From a virus, in IMG/VR virus record IMGVR_UViG_3300034418_004641, positions 1 to 64,000 of that record: a stretch of 64,000 nt of DNA; one strand, written 5' to 3'. The translations under genes and the position numbers were made by a program. A model generated the notes under the pieces. It saw nothing but the letters and a program-made list of their open reading frames with translations, searched no databases and was not told the DNA's origin. Each line of letters opens with the position of its first letter. Position 1 is the stretch's first letter. Below are positions 32,943 to 42,998 of this stretch, piece by piece.

Positions 32943-35900
32943 TTAAGGTTTGTTTATTGTTGTTGGTACTTCGTTTGATGCATTTATAGCTGATGCAAAA
33001 GCAAGAGGAGCTGTTTCATCGTTATAATTTTCTTGAATATACAATTGAAAATCACTTGGTGTATCAAATGTTAAAGGATTTCCATTCGCATCAAGAGGTG
33101 TCCATATAAAGTCAATATTATTTTCATTACCTTCCCCTCCTTGGAATATATGGGGCTCCTTATTACCATTCTCATCAGTAGTGAATTTGTTAACTTTTAC
33201 AACCAATCCGTAATCTACATCATTGGGTCCTACCCTTTCAATTGATTGGTTAAGCTCTGCAGTGTAACTAACACCATCGACTGAAAAGTTAGGAGAAAAA
33301 TATTGTTGGGCTCTGTCCAAAGGTTCAATATATCTTTCTCCTGTCTGAGTCTCCGCATCCCACTCCAGTCTATTAGCCACTACCCTTTCCATATAGTAGT
33401 TGTTTTCTGCAGTCTTTGCAGCAGTAATTTGATTTTGTAATGTACCATGAAAAGGGTTAGGTTGCGAGTAATCTATTGCCCCTACAGGTATTTTACCCCC
33501 TATCACGCTAACTTCATCCTTATTTCGAGTATCATATCCCGCTATAATATAGTGGTAACCGCCAGTAGTAATTATACTTGCGTTACCATCCATAGCTGTT
33601 GTAGTAGCTGCATTGTCCTCTGTAGCTCCTACATTATTTTTTATTGTTTGGTCTATCACTGCACCATCAGTAAGGGCCGTGAAACGTCCTAAAGCAGCAG
33701 GTACTACTGTTTTGTCGCCTTCGTCCTTAACTCCTGTTTTAAGTTGTAAATTTTGGCCTTCACCAAGCATAGCGATATCAGATGCAGTTATAGGTTCAAA
33801 ATTAGATTGGTTGGCTGCTATAATTGAGCTAAGATACTGCTGTTCATTGTTCCTTGCAAGAGAAAAACTCTCTTTAGGTGCTGTTAGAAGTAGGGCGTTA
33901 TCTAATACGATTCTCTCTGCTTGGTCATTATTAGCTTCCAAACTGATTCTGTTTTTGTTTGTGGCCCCCCATGTGCCTATATCATATGTTTCTATATAGT
34001 CAGCTGTACCTGCCTCTGATGTGCCCCATTTTGTAAAGTTCCACCAAGAATACTCTTTACCTGGCATTTTACCTGGACCTAGTTTATTCCTAAGATTTCT
34101 TCTTACACCCTCCTCGCCTATGGATAGTGGTCTCATATTCTTCGCATCCCATGTACCCTCAATAAACCATAAGTCTTCATCCTCATTGTACATTGCATTC
34201 CAAGACCCTCCTTTATCGTTATGAATTAAAAAACTCAATTTATTATCTATGATATTGTCTGCTGCCTCGTCAGCGATGGAACGAAAGTCTGTTCTCACTC
34301 CATCCCTTGCATTTACTAAGTGATTTATAGTTTGCTCGTTTACGGAATACTGAGTCATTAAAGTTGATAACCTGTCAGCAGCTGCAAATACTTGTTCCTC
34401 GGGTATGTCCTGCCTATAACCAGTTAATGCGGCTGGATTAACCATAGCACGAATATCATTAGTACCTAGGTCCTTATAATACATTGGTTCATTAGCATTT
34501 TCATTCCAAAGATAATTATTTCTATCCCAATCAGCTTCCGTGGATTTTATATCTATTTTGCCGTCTTTGTCGTAGGTCGCATACTCTTTTTGAATAATAT
34601 TGCTACCGTCTGTATCTTTTCCAATAATTCGAAGGTAATACATATTATCCAGTCCTGCCAATTCTCTATAGAGTCTATTCCCTTTTTCTTCCCCATATAT
34701 TGTTACAAGTTCTTTTCTGGCTTGCTCTTCTATCACATCGTTTTTACCATAGAACTCATTTATTTTAGTCTGAATATTTAGGGTATTGAGTTCTTCCTGC
34801 CCACCATCATCAGTTGTGACAGTCATGTCGTCAAATTGTAAGTTTTGAACGCCAGCCGTTGTTTCTATAGGGTTGAATAGTTGTTGGAATTCATCTGGAG
34901 TTAAATTTGAATAACCTCCAGCTGTCATCTCATTATATTGTTTTTGAGATATCATTCCGTTTGCAAGATAAGCATCAAGCATTGGGTCGTAACTGTTAGT
35001 GTTGTCAAACCCTTTCGCTATGTTAGCCTGACTTACTAAAAAAGCAGCTGCCTCTTGGGGGCTTTCAAACTCGGGAAGGACTGCACCTTCCCCCATAGCA
35101 CTTGCTATAGTCGAGTAATCTCCCTCACTGACAGCCACTAAATCTACATTGTATTCACTTGCAGCTTCTTCAAGGGTTAATCTAGGTTCTTTCTTTTCAA
35201 AGTTTGTAACTAAATTTAGTTTAGCAGCGTATTCAGGATTACGAGCAATTAAATCTTGATTGAATCGTAACATTCCCTCTTGTATATCCGTATCCTCTTC
35301 CTTAAGTATCTCTATAGCTAAGGCTTTAAGTGCTTTTTCATCTTCAATTCTCATTTTATCCTCTTCGACAATTGCTTTTGCCCTAGCTATATCTTCTTTT
35401 GATTGTATTCTAGCTCTGTTTCTAGCGTTTGCTTGCTGCTGTTTGTACATTTCTAGTGCACCTTGGTCTGTTACTAATTTAGGTGCTTCCATTTGTTCAT
35501 ATGAAAATACTCCTGCCAAGTCAGTAAAATAAGAACTTCTGTATGAAAGATACTGGTATGATTCTTTATTTGCTAGTATCTGTTCGTCAGTCATCATAAG
35601 AGCTTCATCATATTGCTTAACTTGCTCTTCATATATTGCTATGTTAGCATCCAACTCGGCCATTTCAGACGAACTGACACTCTTAGCTTTAGCATCTTTT
35701 AGTCTATTGATGTACCTACCAATAGCTTCTTTTTCTCTTGCTCCATCTTCTTTAAAAGTTGCTATGAAATCTGCATCACTAACATTTAAATTTGCTCCCC
35801 AAGCATTTACTCTTAACTGGTCTTGGATGGCAGGGTCTGATTCTGTAGCTAAATTAAAAGCAGAAACTAATTTATTTTTATCGAGTCTTAGACCTTCCTG

Positions 35901-36494
35901 ACTGTACCATGTGAATCCGCTTCCACCAAATTGTTCAAACACCACATATGAATCAGGTTGTAAAGCTTTTGCTACCTCTTGGTATTTTTCATATAAATCA
36001 GTAAACTTTACATAGGATGTATTTGCTCCTGCAGGTAATGCGCTTCCGATTTGGCCATCATTGGCCCAAGCACTAATATCTTGCAAAGAATAAGATAAAT
36101 TTAAATCAGAAGCTTCTCCTGTTTCTTTATACTTCTCGTGCTCTGCAACTACGTTTCTGTATGCCCTAGTACCAATGTAACCATTCATTACTTTTTGGTC
36201 TGCCACATCAGCAACATACCCTGTTAGGTAATCAGCTCTAGAATCTAGAGAGAGGTCACCTGTACCTTGAGTATTTAAGTTGTTAACTACTGTTTGCAGT
36301 CTGTCGTATAGATATTCAGCATCTTGGTCTTTTATCAAGTCGATGTTAGACACTTGAGCAATAGTCTCTTTTATGACTTGCCTGTTTGTATCATATTTAT
36401 CTTGCTTATACTGCAAAGCCTTAGCCAGAAGCTCTTTATTCCATTGCTCCTGGTAAGGTGTATACTGTAAAGGTTGTGAATAAGCTGTAGCCAT
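32943..36494 (-). CDS. Large virion (cargo-type) protein, 1183 aa
   Basis: The opening MATAYSQPLQYTPYQEQWN, followed by helices with KALQYKQDKYDTN and a DLIKDQDAEYLYDRLQ segment, matches a pattern I associate with internal/cargo proteins of crAss-like phages (a PL-x-x-TPYQEQ start followed by a helical bundle). Residues ~260-430 are strongly helical. The C-terminal ~450 residues are richer in Thr, Asn and beta-type sequence. No enzyme motif or signal peptide is visible. It lies 11 nt from the upstream gene and 5 nt from the 3352-aa gene. Assignment is from gene order and recalled family resemblance. Confidence 0.6.
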   Translation of the reverse strand: MATAYSQPLQYTPYQEQWNKELLAKALQYKQDKYDTNRQVIKETIAQVSNIDLIKDQDAEYLYDRLQTVVNNLNTQGTGDLSLDSRADYLTGYVADVADQKVMNGYIGTRAYRNVVAEHEKYKETGEASDLNLSYSLQDISAWANDGQIGSALPAGANTSYVKFTDLYEKYQEVAKALQPDSYVVFEQFGGSGFTWYSQEGLRLDKNKLVSAFNLATESDPAIQDQLRVNAWGANLNVSDADFIATFKEDGAREKEAIGRYINRLKDAKAKSVSSSEMAELDANIAIYEEQVKQYDEALMMTDEQILANKESYQYLSYRSSYFTDLAGVFSYEQMEAPKLVTDQGALEMYKQQQANARNRARIQSKEDIARAKAIVEEDKMRIEDEKALKALAIEILKEEDTDIQEGMLRFNQDLIARNPEYAAKLNLVTNFEKKEPRLTLEEAASEYNVDLVAVSEGDYSTIASAMGEGAVLPEFESPQEAAAFLVSQANIAKGFDNTNSYDPMLDAYLANGMISQKQYNEMTAGGYSNLTPDEFQQLFNPIETTAGVQNLQFDDMTVTTDDGGQEELNTLNIQTKINEFYGKNDVIEEQARKELVTIYGEEKGNRLYRELAGLDNMYYLRIIGKDTDGSNIIQKEYATYDKDGKIDIKSTEADWDRNNYLWNENANEPMYYKDLGTNDIRAMVNPAALTGYRQDIPEEQVFAAADRLSTLMTQYSVNEQTINHLVNARDGVRTDFRSIADEAADNIIDNKLSFLIHNDKGGSWNAMYNEDEDLWFIEGTWDAKNMRPLSIGEEGVRRNLRNKLGPGKMPGKEYSWWNFTKWGTSEAGTADYIETYDIGTWGATNKNRISLEANNDQAERIVLDNALLLTAPKESFSLARNNEQQYLSSIIAANQSNFEPITASDIAMLGEGQNLQLKTGVKDEGDKTVVPAALGRFTALTDGAVIDQTIKNNVGATEDNAATTTAMDGNASIITTGGYHYIIAGYDTRNKDEVSVIGGKIPVGAIDYSQPNPFHGTLQNQITAAKTAENNYYMERVVANRLEWDAETQTGERYIEPLDRAQQYFSPNFSVDGVSYTAELNQSIERVGPNDVDYGLVVKVNKFTTDENGNKEPHIFQGGEGNENNIDFIWTPLDANGNPLTFDTPSDFQLYIQENYNDETAPLAFASAINASNEVPTTINKP

Positions 36495-36505
36495 TTTATA
36501 CTTGT

Positions 36506-39500
36506 TTAACTCTGATACGAATCAGGTGCTCTTAGATATGTGATACCGTCAATAGTTCTAGTATCAAAATTCTCATCTACTGCCTCAGTGCTTCCGCTTG
36601 TCCCTGTTCCTTGGTTATATATTTGTTGAGCTAAAGCAGTTTCTGGTACGTAGAAATCTCCTGCTCTTGAAGGGTCGTAAAGTACATTTCCAAACATATC
36701 AAATGTATATTGAGGGTATATTGCATCAAGAATTTGTAGCTGTCTTCTTTCTGCATCCCTTGCTAATCTATCTTCTTCCAATATATTTAAGTAAGCCCTT
36801 CTGTCTGCTAAAGTATTAGCGTATGCTGTCATTGATTCTGTACCAAAGGTAGCTAATGCCTGTGCTCTTGCTGCAGCTTCTGCCTGCTGTATTTGAGCAT
36901 TCATCTGGTCAGCTTGTTGCTTCAATTGAGCATTTTGTTGATTAGTATTAGCTGTCAATTGGTTAATACCTTCTGCAGACTGTCCTAAAAGATTAGCAAC
37001 ATTTGCACCCGCTTGAGAACCAACTGATTGAGTTAATAGGTCCATACCCGCTTTAACCTGCTTAGTATTAGCTTGATAACCCGCTTGAGGAGATACCTTC
37101 ATAGCTGATACTCTGTCGTACTCAGGCATAATGAAAGGTCCAACCATCATTGGGTCAGGGCCTAGTCTTCTAGGAGTAGATAATAGCATAGGACCTCCCA
37201 TAACAGGGTCATCTTGAATTATAGGAGGTGGTATCCCTCCGTCATCTGGAGTTACTTCAGATACCAAAGAAGTTAATTCTCCTTCAGAAGCCCCTCCAAT
37301 CCCTGAGAACTGAGCAGCATCAAGTAAGAATTCCTTAGCTTGTTCTACCGAGGTTATCTCTCTGCCTAATCTCTCTGATAATTCAGAGAAATCTCCTGCT
37401 TGTACTTTTTCGTAATCTATTCCTAAGTCAGCTGCTGTTTCTTCAGCAGTTCTGTATGGTAGCATTTCGTTAGAGACATTAAATTGGTCTATATCATAGC
37501 CTTTTTGTTCTAGGAAAGGAAGGAGAACCTCTTCATACTCGGTTCTGTTTCTATTGTACGCTAATGCATCATTACCAATATTAGATAGAGCTTCTTCACC
37601 TTCTTTCCCTCCCCTACTTAATTCATCTAAATCGAAAGTTTCTATGGTTCCTGGGTCAAACTCATCTCCAAATACATTATGAAATCCTGCAGGTAATGCT
37701 ACCTGTCCAGTCTGTTTGTTAGGGTCTATTGAACCATCAGGCTGGATAAAACCAACTTGGCCTTCTAATTCAGGATTGTATTGTATTAAGTTTTCAAAAC
37801 TAGACTGAAGTTGGCTCTTAGTTTGCCCCAGTGCCATAGGTCTGGATGAGCTACCCCCTCTAATAGTAAGAGGTAAATTAAACTTGCCTGTTTCAGGGTC
37901 AGCTTGTACTGTGCCGTCTTCGATAGCTTGCAAGAAAGGAGCTAAATCGGATTCTAGTTCTGCTATTTGAGCATCAATAGCGGCCTTATCAGCCCCTCTA
38001 TAACCTTTTACATCGCCTCTTGATGAGTAACCTGTTCTATATCCTGCTTCTTGCCTAGTGTCCACACTAAAATCTTGAGATTCTACATCTCCCATATCTA
38101 CTCGGAATATTGAGCCATCATCTGTTTGAATGGTAGAAACTTTGCCTGCTTCAAGCAAATAAGGTTTACCATCTACTATTACTTCATAGTGAGGTACACC
38201 TCCTATATCTACAGGTTCTGGATTATATTGAGTAACTGGTCCGTTCTGGTTAGCTGCTGTTTGCTCTTCACTAGGAGTAATTGGTGTGGATGCTACTCCC
38301 CCCTGGTTTCTTATATTTTCAGCTACTTTATAGGCATCTGGTACCTCACCTGTTCGATTAATATCTCTTGCTAAATTCATAGCATCCCCCCTACTAATAG
38401 CTGGTGTACCATCAGCAAATTCCCACATTTTAGTATCGGCATTGTATACTGGGTCTTTTACACCTTTAGGCCAAGCCTGACCCATTCTTGCAGCAAATGC
38501 GGATGCTGTTTCACCAGCATTTTGATATCCTAGCACTCCTCCTTCTTCCCAAGTACCAAAACGTTTGTGCCAATACAAAGGAGAAAATGGGTCTTTTGCT
38601 TTGGGAGAGTTTTTACCCCCCATTCTGTCCCAAAATCTTTTCTTTCTCTTAGGGTCTTTGTGAGATTTAAAATCTTTCATCCCACGGAAGCCACCTTTAA
38701 CAATTTTATATCTTGTTTTGCCTCCTACTTTTTTACGTGCAAGGACTTCCCATTTGTGTTTAGCTCCAGAAGGTGCTCTTTTCTTTACACCTACTTTGGT
38801 GAATCCTTTGCTTCTATACCTTTGTGGTATACCTCCTCCGTCAGAATAAACACCAAAAATAAACTCATCAAGATTATCATAACCATCTTGCATAGCTTGA
38901 ACCTCTAAGGCTTGCATATCATTCATATTGCCCACGTAAGGAGACCCCCCATCGAAGAAAACCTCTATGAGTCTTCCACCATTTTCAGCCATCACCTGCA
39001 TAGTCTCAGGTCCTTGCTGTCCTGGTCTAGCCAAATTTTTAGGTTGTTTTGCCTCCTTCATCTGCTCATAATCAGACATCTCTTGCTCAGTAGGCTGGTC
39101 TATTGGGGGACGTTTTCTGATATTCTGATGATTCGGGTCACCCATTTGTTCAGCTTGCTTTCTAGTCTCTTGAACATTAAACAACATCTCAAAGACTTGA
39201 TTCTCAAGTTCTTTCTTTTGATTTCGCTCTTGTTCTAGTTCGTAGATTTTATTAGCTAAGTATTCCTCATTGACTCTTTTAGTGTCCTTGTCTTTTACCT
39301 TATTATTTTCTTTTATCTTTTTAAGGTATTGTTCCATTCGAACAAGGATGGATTCCATTCCTATACTCTTCCTTACTTTCTCCATTGCCTTAGCAATAGT
39401 ATCAGATGTTTTTAGAGTTACGCCAAACATATCCTCTAATCTATCACGTAATTCTTTACCAATCTTAATATTATCGGATAAAATTTTAGTTTCAGGGGGA

Positions 39501-39727
39501 AGATTCATAAATTCTCCCCCTTGAGCGTGTGATTTACCTTTTGGGTCTACTTGGGATATCTCTCTATCAGGATACTGTATAAATTCATTTTTCTCAACCT
39601 CAGCATTAACATCATGCTGTTCAGGTTTTGCAACACCCTTCACGTATCTACCTGATACCTGTTCTTCTATCTTAGTATTACCGCCATCTTGGTAATTAGA
39701 AAGTAAGTCAAGATTATAAAAATTCAT
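36506..39727 (-). CDS. Large virion (cargo-type) protein, 1073 aa
   Basis: The N-terminal ~120 residues contain SNYQDGGNTK (11-20), SHAQGGEFMNLPPETKILSD (66-85) and a long helix, a module I recall from crAss-like cargo proteins (AQGG, then NLP-x-x-T-x-hLSD). Residues 255-405 are basic and Gly-rich (RKKVGGKTRYKIVKGGFRG; GTWEEGGVLGYQNAGE). The last ~200 residues include a Gln/Ala-rich helix (NQQNAQLKQQADQMNAQIQQ). It carries the Q-[D/N]-[G/A] motif shared with neighbouring genes at residues 13-15 and 402-404. No catalytic motif seen; packaged structural or ejected protein is the likely role. Confidence 0.6.
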   Translation of the reverse strand: MNFYNLDLLSNYQDGGNTKIEEQVSGRYVKGVAKPEQHDVNAEVEKNEFIQYPDREISQVDPKGKSHAQGGEFMNLPPETKILSDNIKIGKELRDRLEDMFGVTLKTSDTIAKAMEKVRKSIGMESILVRMEQYLKKIKENNKVKDKDTKRVNEEYLANKIYELEQERNQKKELENQVFEMLFNVQETRKQAEQMGDPNHQNIRKRPPIDQPTEQEMSDYEQMKEAKQPKNLARPGQQGPETMQVMAENGGRLIEVFFDGGSPYVGNMNDMQALEVQAMQDGYDNLDEFIFGVYSDGGGIPQRYRSKGFTKVGVKKRAPSGAKHKWEVLARKKVGGKTRYKIVKGGFRGMKDFKSHKDPKRKKRFWDRMGGKNSPKAKDPFSPLYWHKRFGTWEEGGVLGYQNAGETASAFAARMGQAWPKGVKDPVYNADTKMWEFADGTPAISRGDAMNLARDINRTGEVPDAYKVAENIRNQGGVASTPITPSEEQTAANQNGPVTQYNPEPVDIGGVPHYEVIVDGKPYLLEAGKVSTIQTDDGSIFRVDMGDVESQDFSVDTRQEAGYRTGYSSRGDVKGYRGADKAAIDAQIAELESDLAPFLQAIEDGTVQADPETGKFNLPLTIRGGSSSRPMALGQTKSQLQSSFENLIQYNPELEGQVGFIQPDGSIDPNKQTGQVALPAGFHNVFGDEFDPGTIETFDLDELSRGGKEGEEALSNIGNDALAYNRNRTEYEEVLLPFLEQKGYDIDQFNVSNEMLPYRTAEETAADLGIDYEKVQAGDFSELSERLGREITSVEQAKEFLLDAAQFSGIGGASEGELTSLVSEVTPDDGGIPPPIIQDDPVMGGPMLLSTPRRLGPDPMMVGPFIMPEYDRVSAMKVSPQAGYQANTKQVKAGMDLLTQSVGSQAGANVANLLGQSAEGINQLTANTNQQNAQLKQQADQMNAQIQQAEAAARAQALATFGTESMTAYANTLADRRAYLNILEEDRLARDAERRQLQILDAIYPQYTFDMFGNVLYDPSRAGDFYVPETALAQQIYNQGTGTSGSTEAVDENFDTRTIDGITYLRAPDSYQS

Positions 39728-39746
39728 ACTTTAGTATTGAGATATA

Positions 39747-42700
39747 TTAGCGTAATCTTTGAATTCTATTAAGAGGCATAGGTCTCATCATTTGGCCTAG
39801 TGGAGTTGGTCTCAAAGATGGTCCACCCACTGGTGCAATCCCTAATTTCTCTAAGTGGTAAGGCTCATTACTTGGTGCAATTCCTCTCATCATTTGGCCA
39901 TCTTGATTTCGAGGTGGTGATACCCTAGTAGAATCAGGTACAAAGTAGTTTAATCCCTGATTAATCATATCTTGGGGAGTTCTAATGATTGCTCCTGTCA
40001 TTGGATTAATCATGCCCCCAGTATATCCTGGTACACGTAGATTCCTAAGATAATCGGTGCCATCTTGGAACATAGGAGCAGTACCTCCACCAAGCATAGT
40101 GCTATCTTGAGAGGTAGGGTCATAAGGCATTGGTTGTACATTCATTATGCCTCCTTTTTGATATGAAGGTGGTGCCATCATATTTGGTCGCATACCAGTA
40201 AGTATGCCGTCTTGAGCAAAGTTGAATGCAGGTGCCATCTGTCCTCCGTTAGGAATATTACCTCCTATGGTAGGTGGGAAATATCTCATACCGTCCATAG
40301 CATTACCTCTAGCAGCTCGGATTTGCTCTCTAAGGTCTTTTATTTGCTGCATTTGATTGCTTCTAACCGCCTGATTATCTGCTCTTCTTTGCTGCCTGTC
40401 GTCTCTTCTAGCTTGTCTATCTGCCGTTCTTTGTTGAGTTCTTTCCAGTCTGCCTTCAAGCTTCTCAAGTCTATTGGCTCGTCTATTTTGTCTACGAGAC
40501 GTTGGGACCGTTTGTTCTTCGCTCAGGCTGACTTTCTCTAGTTCATCTTCAGGCACAATGTCCTCGAATTCAACTGGAACTGTAGTAATGTTCTCCATTA
40601 ATTTCCTTTTAGCCTCTTCAATATCAGCAGTTTCAGCTGTCTGTCTGACACTAAATGTTTCAGGTGAGCCTCCTGCAGCTAAATGTTCTTGTAAAAGTCT
40701 TCTAAGTTCTCTATTGCTATCAGCAGAACGGTCAGAATATTGACCTTTTTGGAAGTCTTTTATGTCAAGACCAACATTCTTAAATACTTTATAAGGATAG
40801 TTTGACCTATCTTTATTGTCTTCTGCAGTAGCAACCTCAGCTGTGCTTTCATCACCTGCAGCAGGCGCACTACCACCAGTTGTTGGAGCAGTAGAGGGCT
40901 GTGAACTTACCTCGTCATACACATCTCGAGCCTTATTTATTAGACCAAGTAAATCTTGCACTTCTTTTGAGCCTTGCATAGCTTGTCCAAATTGTAGTGC
41001 TTGTCCTTCAAGTTTTTTAAAGAATGGATTGTTGATTATGCCTAATAATCCTTGCATACCCTGCTCCCCTAGAGCTTCAGTACCCAAATTCATAACATCC
41101 TCCATGCTTATATTCTCTAATTTTTTAAGCTCAGATAATATTTGAGGGTTCTCCTGTAGCAAATTCTTAAAGCCTGAAATTAGTTGTGCATTACTCTGAG
41201 GAACTGAAATGCCTGCGCCCTCTAGTATACCAGTTACTTGGTTTCTTAATTGAGGAGCCATTTTATCTAAAAATGCAGGTAAATTTGCTCCACCTCCTGC
41301 TAATAGTTGTTCAGCATCAACACCTAGATTCTGAAGCATTTCTACCCACGCTCGCTCATTATACATTACACTTTGGTCTGAATTCATAAATTCAGTGGTA
41401 CCTCCTTCGGAAGGAGAGCCAGCTACAGGCATTTGAAAATTAGGAAATCCTTCAATACTACTTGGGAAATTTCTGATGGATGGGGCAGCATTCTGATAAC
41501 CAGGTACCATTCCTCCTATCTGATATCCAAATAAGTAAGGGATGTCAGGGTATCCTCCAAGGTTAGGAGTCATTCTTCCACCGTTTTGGTTAGTTACCAT
41601 CTGCGAGTTGTCCATTACGCCTGAACCAATGTTAGCACCTTGCATGTCCATAGCGTTTCCTGAAGAATCTGAAACTGAAGATGAACTTACATTTCCTACT
41701 TCTGAAGTTGAGGTTACATCCCCTACGTCTGCATTTGCACTAGATACACCGCTTATATTTTGATTGAAATTTGAAGCACCTGCTCCCGATGCAATGATTC
41801 TAGAAGCTTTTCTCGGTCCGTACATAGCTGCAAGTTCTGCGTAAGAAAGAGGCTCTCCTGACATCATAGCCTGAGCTGCATTATTTCTATTCATCTGTCT
41901 CAGCTGTTTCTTAGAGACATTTTGTGGCGTATAAATTGTGGTGTTGAGTACTCCCATCTCTCCTTCATTTGGATAAGCAGTTACAACTGTCTCATCTAAG
42001 TTTGTAACAGAAGGTACGATAGTGGGGTCTGCATTTTGAAACTTAGGTGGGTTAGCTGTAGTATCTCCCATGAAATACTGCATACCTTTTCTGACATAAT
42101 CCTCAAGCATAGGTACTCTTTCTCCTGTGGTTGGGTCAATCATACCACCAGTAAATCCTGGTACAACTAATCTTCCACCTTGATTCTTAGGAACTTTAGG
42201 TCCCATTCCTCCGTTTTGAAAACCGAAAAAGCCTTTTACAGTTTCAAAAGGTGTTTTGTATAGTCCCTTGTCTTTTAAATATTGTTTGTATTCTTCTAAG
42301 TCTTCAGTAGCTTCTTGCTGGATGGCTCTACGTTTGTCCTCCTTTGCTTGACTCTCATCAGTCAGAAAAGGATATATTATATCTGTTATACCCTCAGCAG
42401 CTTGAAAAATTTGACCAAACGGGAATATCCTTCCAGCCTGTATTACTCTATCAGTTTGAGCTCCCTCTCCAGCTAGATAATCATAATAAAGTCTTTTAAG
42501 AGCGTTCATGCTACTCATGTCATCACCTATACGTGCAGTCTCAGGTACTCTTTCAACATCTTGATTCTTAGAAACTTTAGGTCCTTTCTTTTTACCTTTA
42601 GTTTTAGCTGCTACGCTGTTAGGATTGAATCCCATGTCCATAACTAACTTAGGATTCTTCTTGGCAAGAGCCTGAAGTCCTTTGTTGTCTGCTGGGATTG

Positions 42701-42998
42701 GCTTCAAATTTTTACCACCATCAGCATATCTACCTGTGTATTTAAACTTTTTCATTTTTCCTCCGTTTTCCAGTGTGTTTATATTATTTAATTTATTAAG
42801 GTCATCACCTGCAATTATTGTGATTGACATTGATTGTTTAGATTTATTCGGTTTACCTAATATAGGGTCTGTTGTTATATTTTTAAATGAGTTTCTTAAC
42901 ATATTCTTTAACTCCATAGAATCAGCACATCTCATTGCTTCTTCTATAGAAGAGAACATTTCAGTTAAAGGGTTTCTGTCAAAGATACTTTTAGACAT
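39747..42998 (-). CDS. Large virion (cargo-type) protein, 1083 aa, with Gly-Met patches
   Basis: Rich in short Gly/Met/Gln patches (FQNGGMGPKVPKNQGGR at 260-276, FQNA at 320-323, NQNGGRMTPN, YQIGGMVPGYQNA, YQKGGIM, FQDGTDY, NQDG near 1031-1034). A 45-residue segment at 277-322 recurs near the C-terminus (987-1034): VPG[F/Y]TGGMI[D/N]P-x-TG, then a helix, then Q/L-x-YF. Between them lies a helical region with an Arg/Gln coiled coil (about 865-910). It overlaps the upstream gene by 8 nt. No enzyme motif. Likely a virion component; the patches may be binding or processing sites, which is speculative. Confidence 0.6.
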   Translation of the reverse strand: MSKSIFDRNPLTEMFSSIEEAMRCADSMELKNMLRNSFKNITTDPILGKPNKSKQSMSITIIAGDDLNKLNNINTLENGGKMKKFKYTGRYADGGKNLKPIPADNKGLQALAKKNPKLVMDMGFNPNSVAAKTKGKKKGPKVSKNQDVERVPETARIGDDMSSMNALKRLYYDYLAGEGAQTDRVIQAGRIFPFGQIFQAAEGITDIIYPFLTDESQAKEDKRRAIQQEATEDLEEYKQYLKDKGLYKTPFETVKGFFGFQNGGMGPKVPKNQGGRLVVPGFTGGMIDPTTGERVPMLEDYVRKGMQYFMGDTTANPPKFQNADPTIVPSVTNLDETVVTAYPNEGEMGVLNTTIYTPQNVSKKQLRQMNRNNAAQAMMSGEPLSYAELAAMYGPRKASRIIASGAGASNFNQNISGVSSANADVGDVTSTSEVGNVSSSSVSDSSGNAMDMQGANIGSGVMDNSQMVTNQNGGRMTPNLGGYPDIPYLFGYQIGGMVPGYQNAAPSIRNFPSSIEGFPNFQMPVAGSPSEGGTTEFMNSDQSVMYNERAWVEMLQNLGVDAEQLLAGGGANLPAFLDKMAPQLRNQVTGILEGAGISVPQSNAQLISGFKNLLQENPQILSELKKLENISMEDVMNLGTEALGEQGMQGLLGIINNPFFKKLEGQALQFGQAMQGSKEVQDLLGLINKARDVYDEVSSQPSTAPTTGGSAPAAGDESTAEVATAEDNKDRSNYPYKVFKNVGLDIKDFQKGQYSDRSADSNRELRRLLQEHLAAGGSPETFSVRQTAETADIEEAKRKLMENITTVPVEFEDIVPEDELEKVSLSEEQTVPTSRRQNRRANRLEKLEGRLERTQQRTADRQARRDDRQQRRADNQAVRSNQMQQIKDLREQIRAARGNAMDGMRYFPPTIGGNIPNGGQMAPAFNFAQDGILTGMRPNMMAPPSYQKGGIMNVQPMPYDPTSQDSTMLGGGTAPMFQDGTDYLRNLRVPGYTGGMINPMTGAIIRTPQDMINQGLNYFVPDSTRVSPPRNQDGQMMRGIAPSNEPYHLEKLGIAPVGGPSLRPTPLGQMMRPMPLNRIQRLR
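39897..40040 (-). repeat. C-terminal copy of the VPG-TGGM repeat in the 1083-aa protein
   Basis: Encodes LRVPGYTGGMINPMTG, a helix with PQDMINQGLNYF and ends at NQDG; aligns with 42033-42170. Confidence 0.75.
42033..42170 (-). repeat. N-terminal copy of the VPG-TGGM repeat in the 1083-aa protein
   Basis: Encodes LVVPGFTGGMIDPTTG, a helix with LEDYVRKGMQYF and ends at FQNA; aligns with 39897-40040. Confidence 0.75.
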
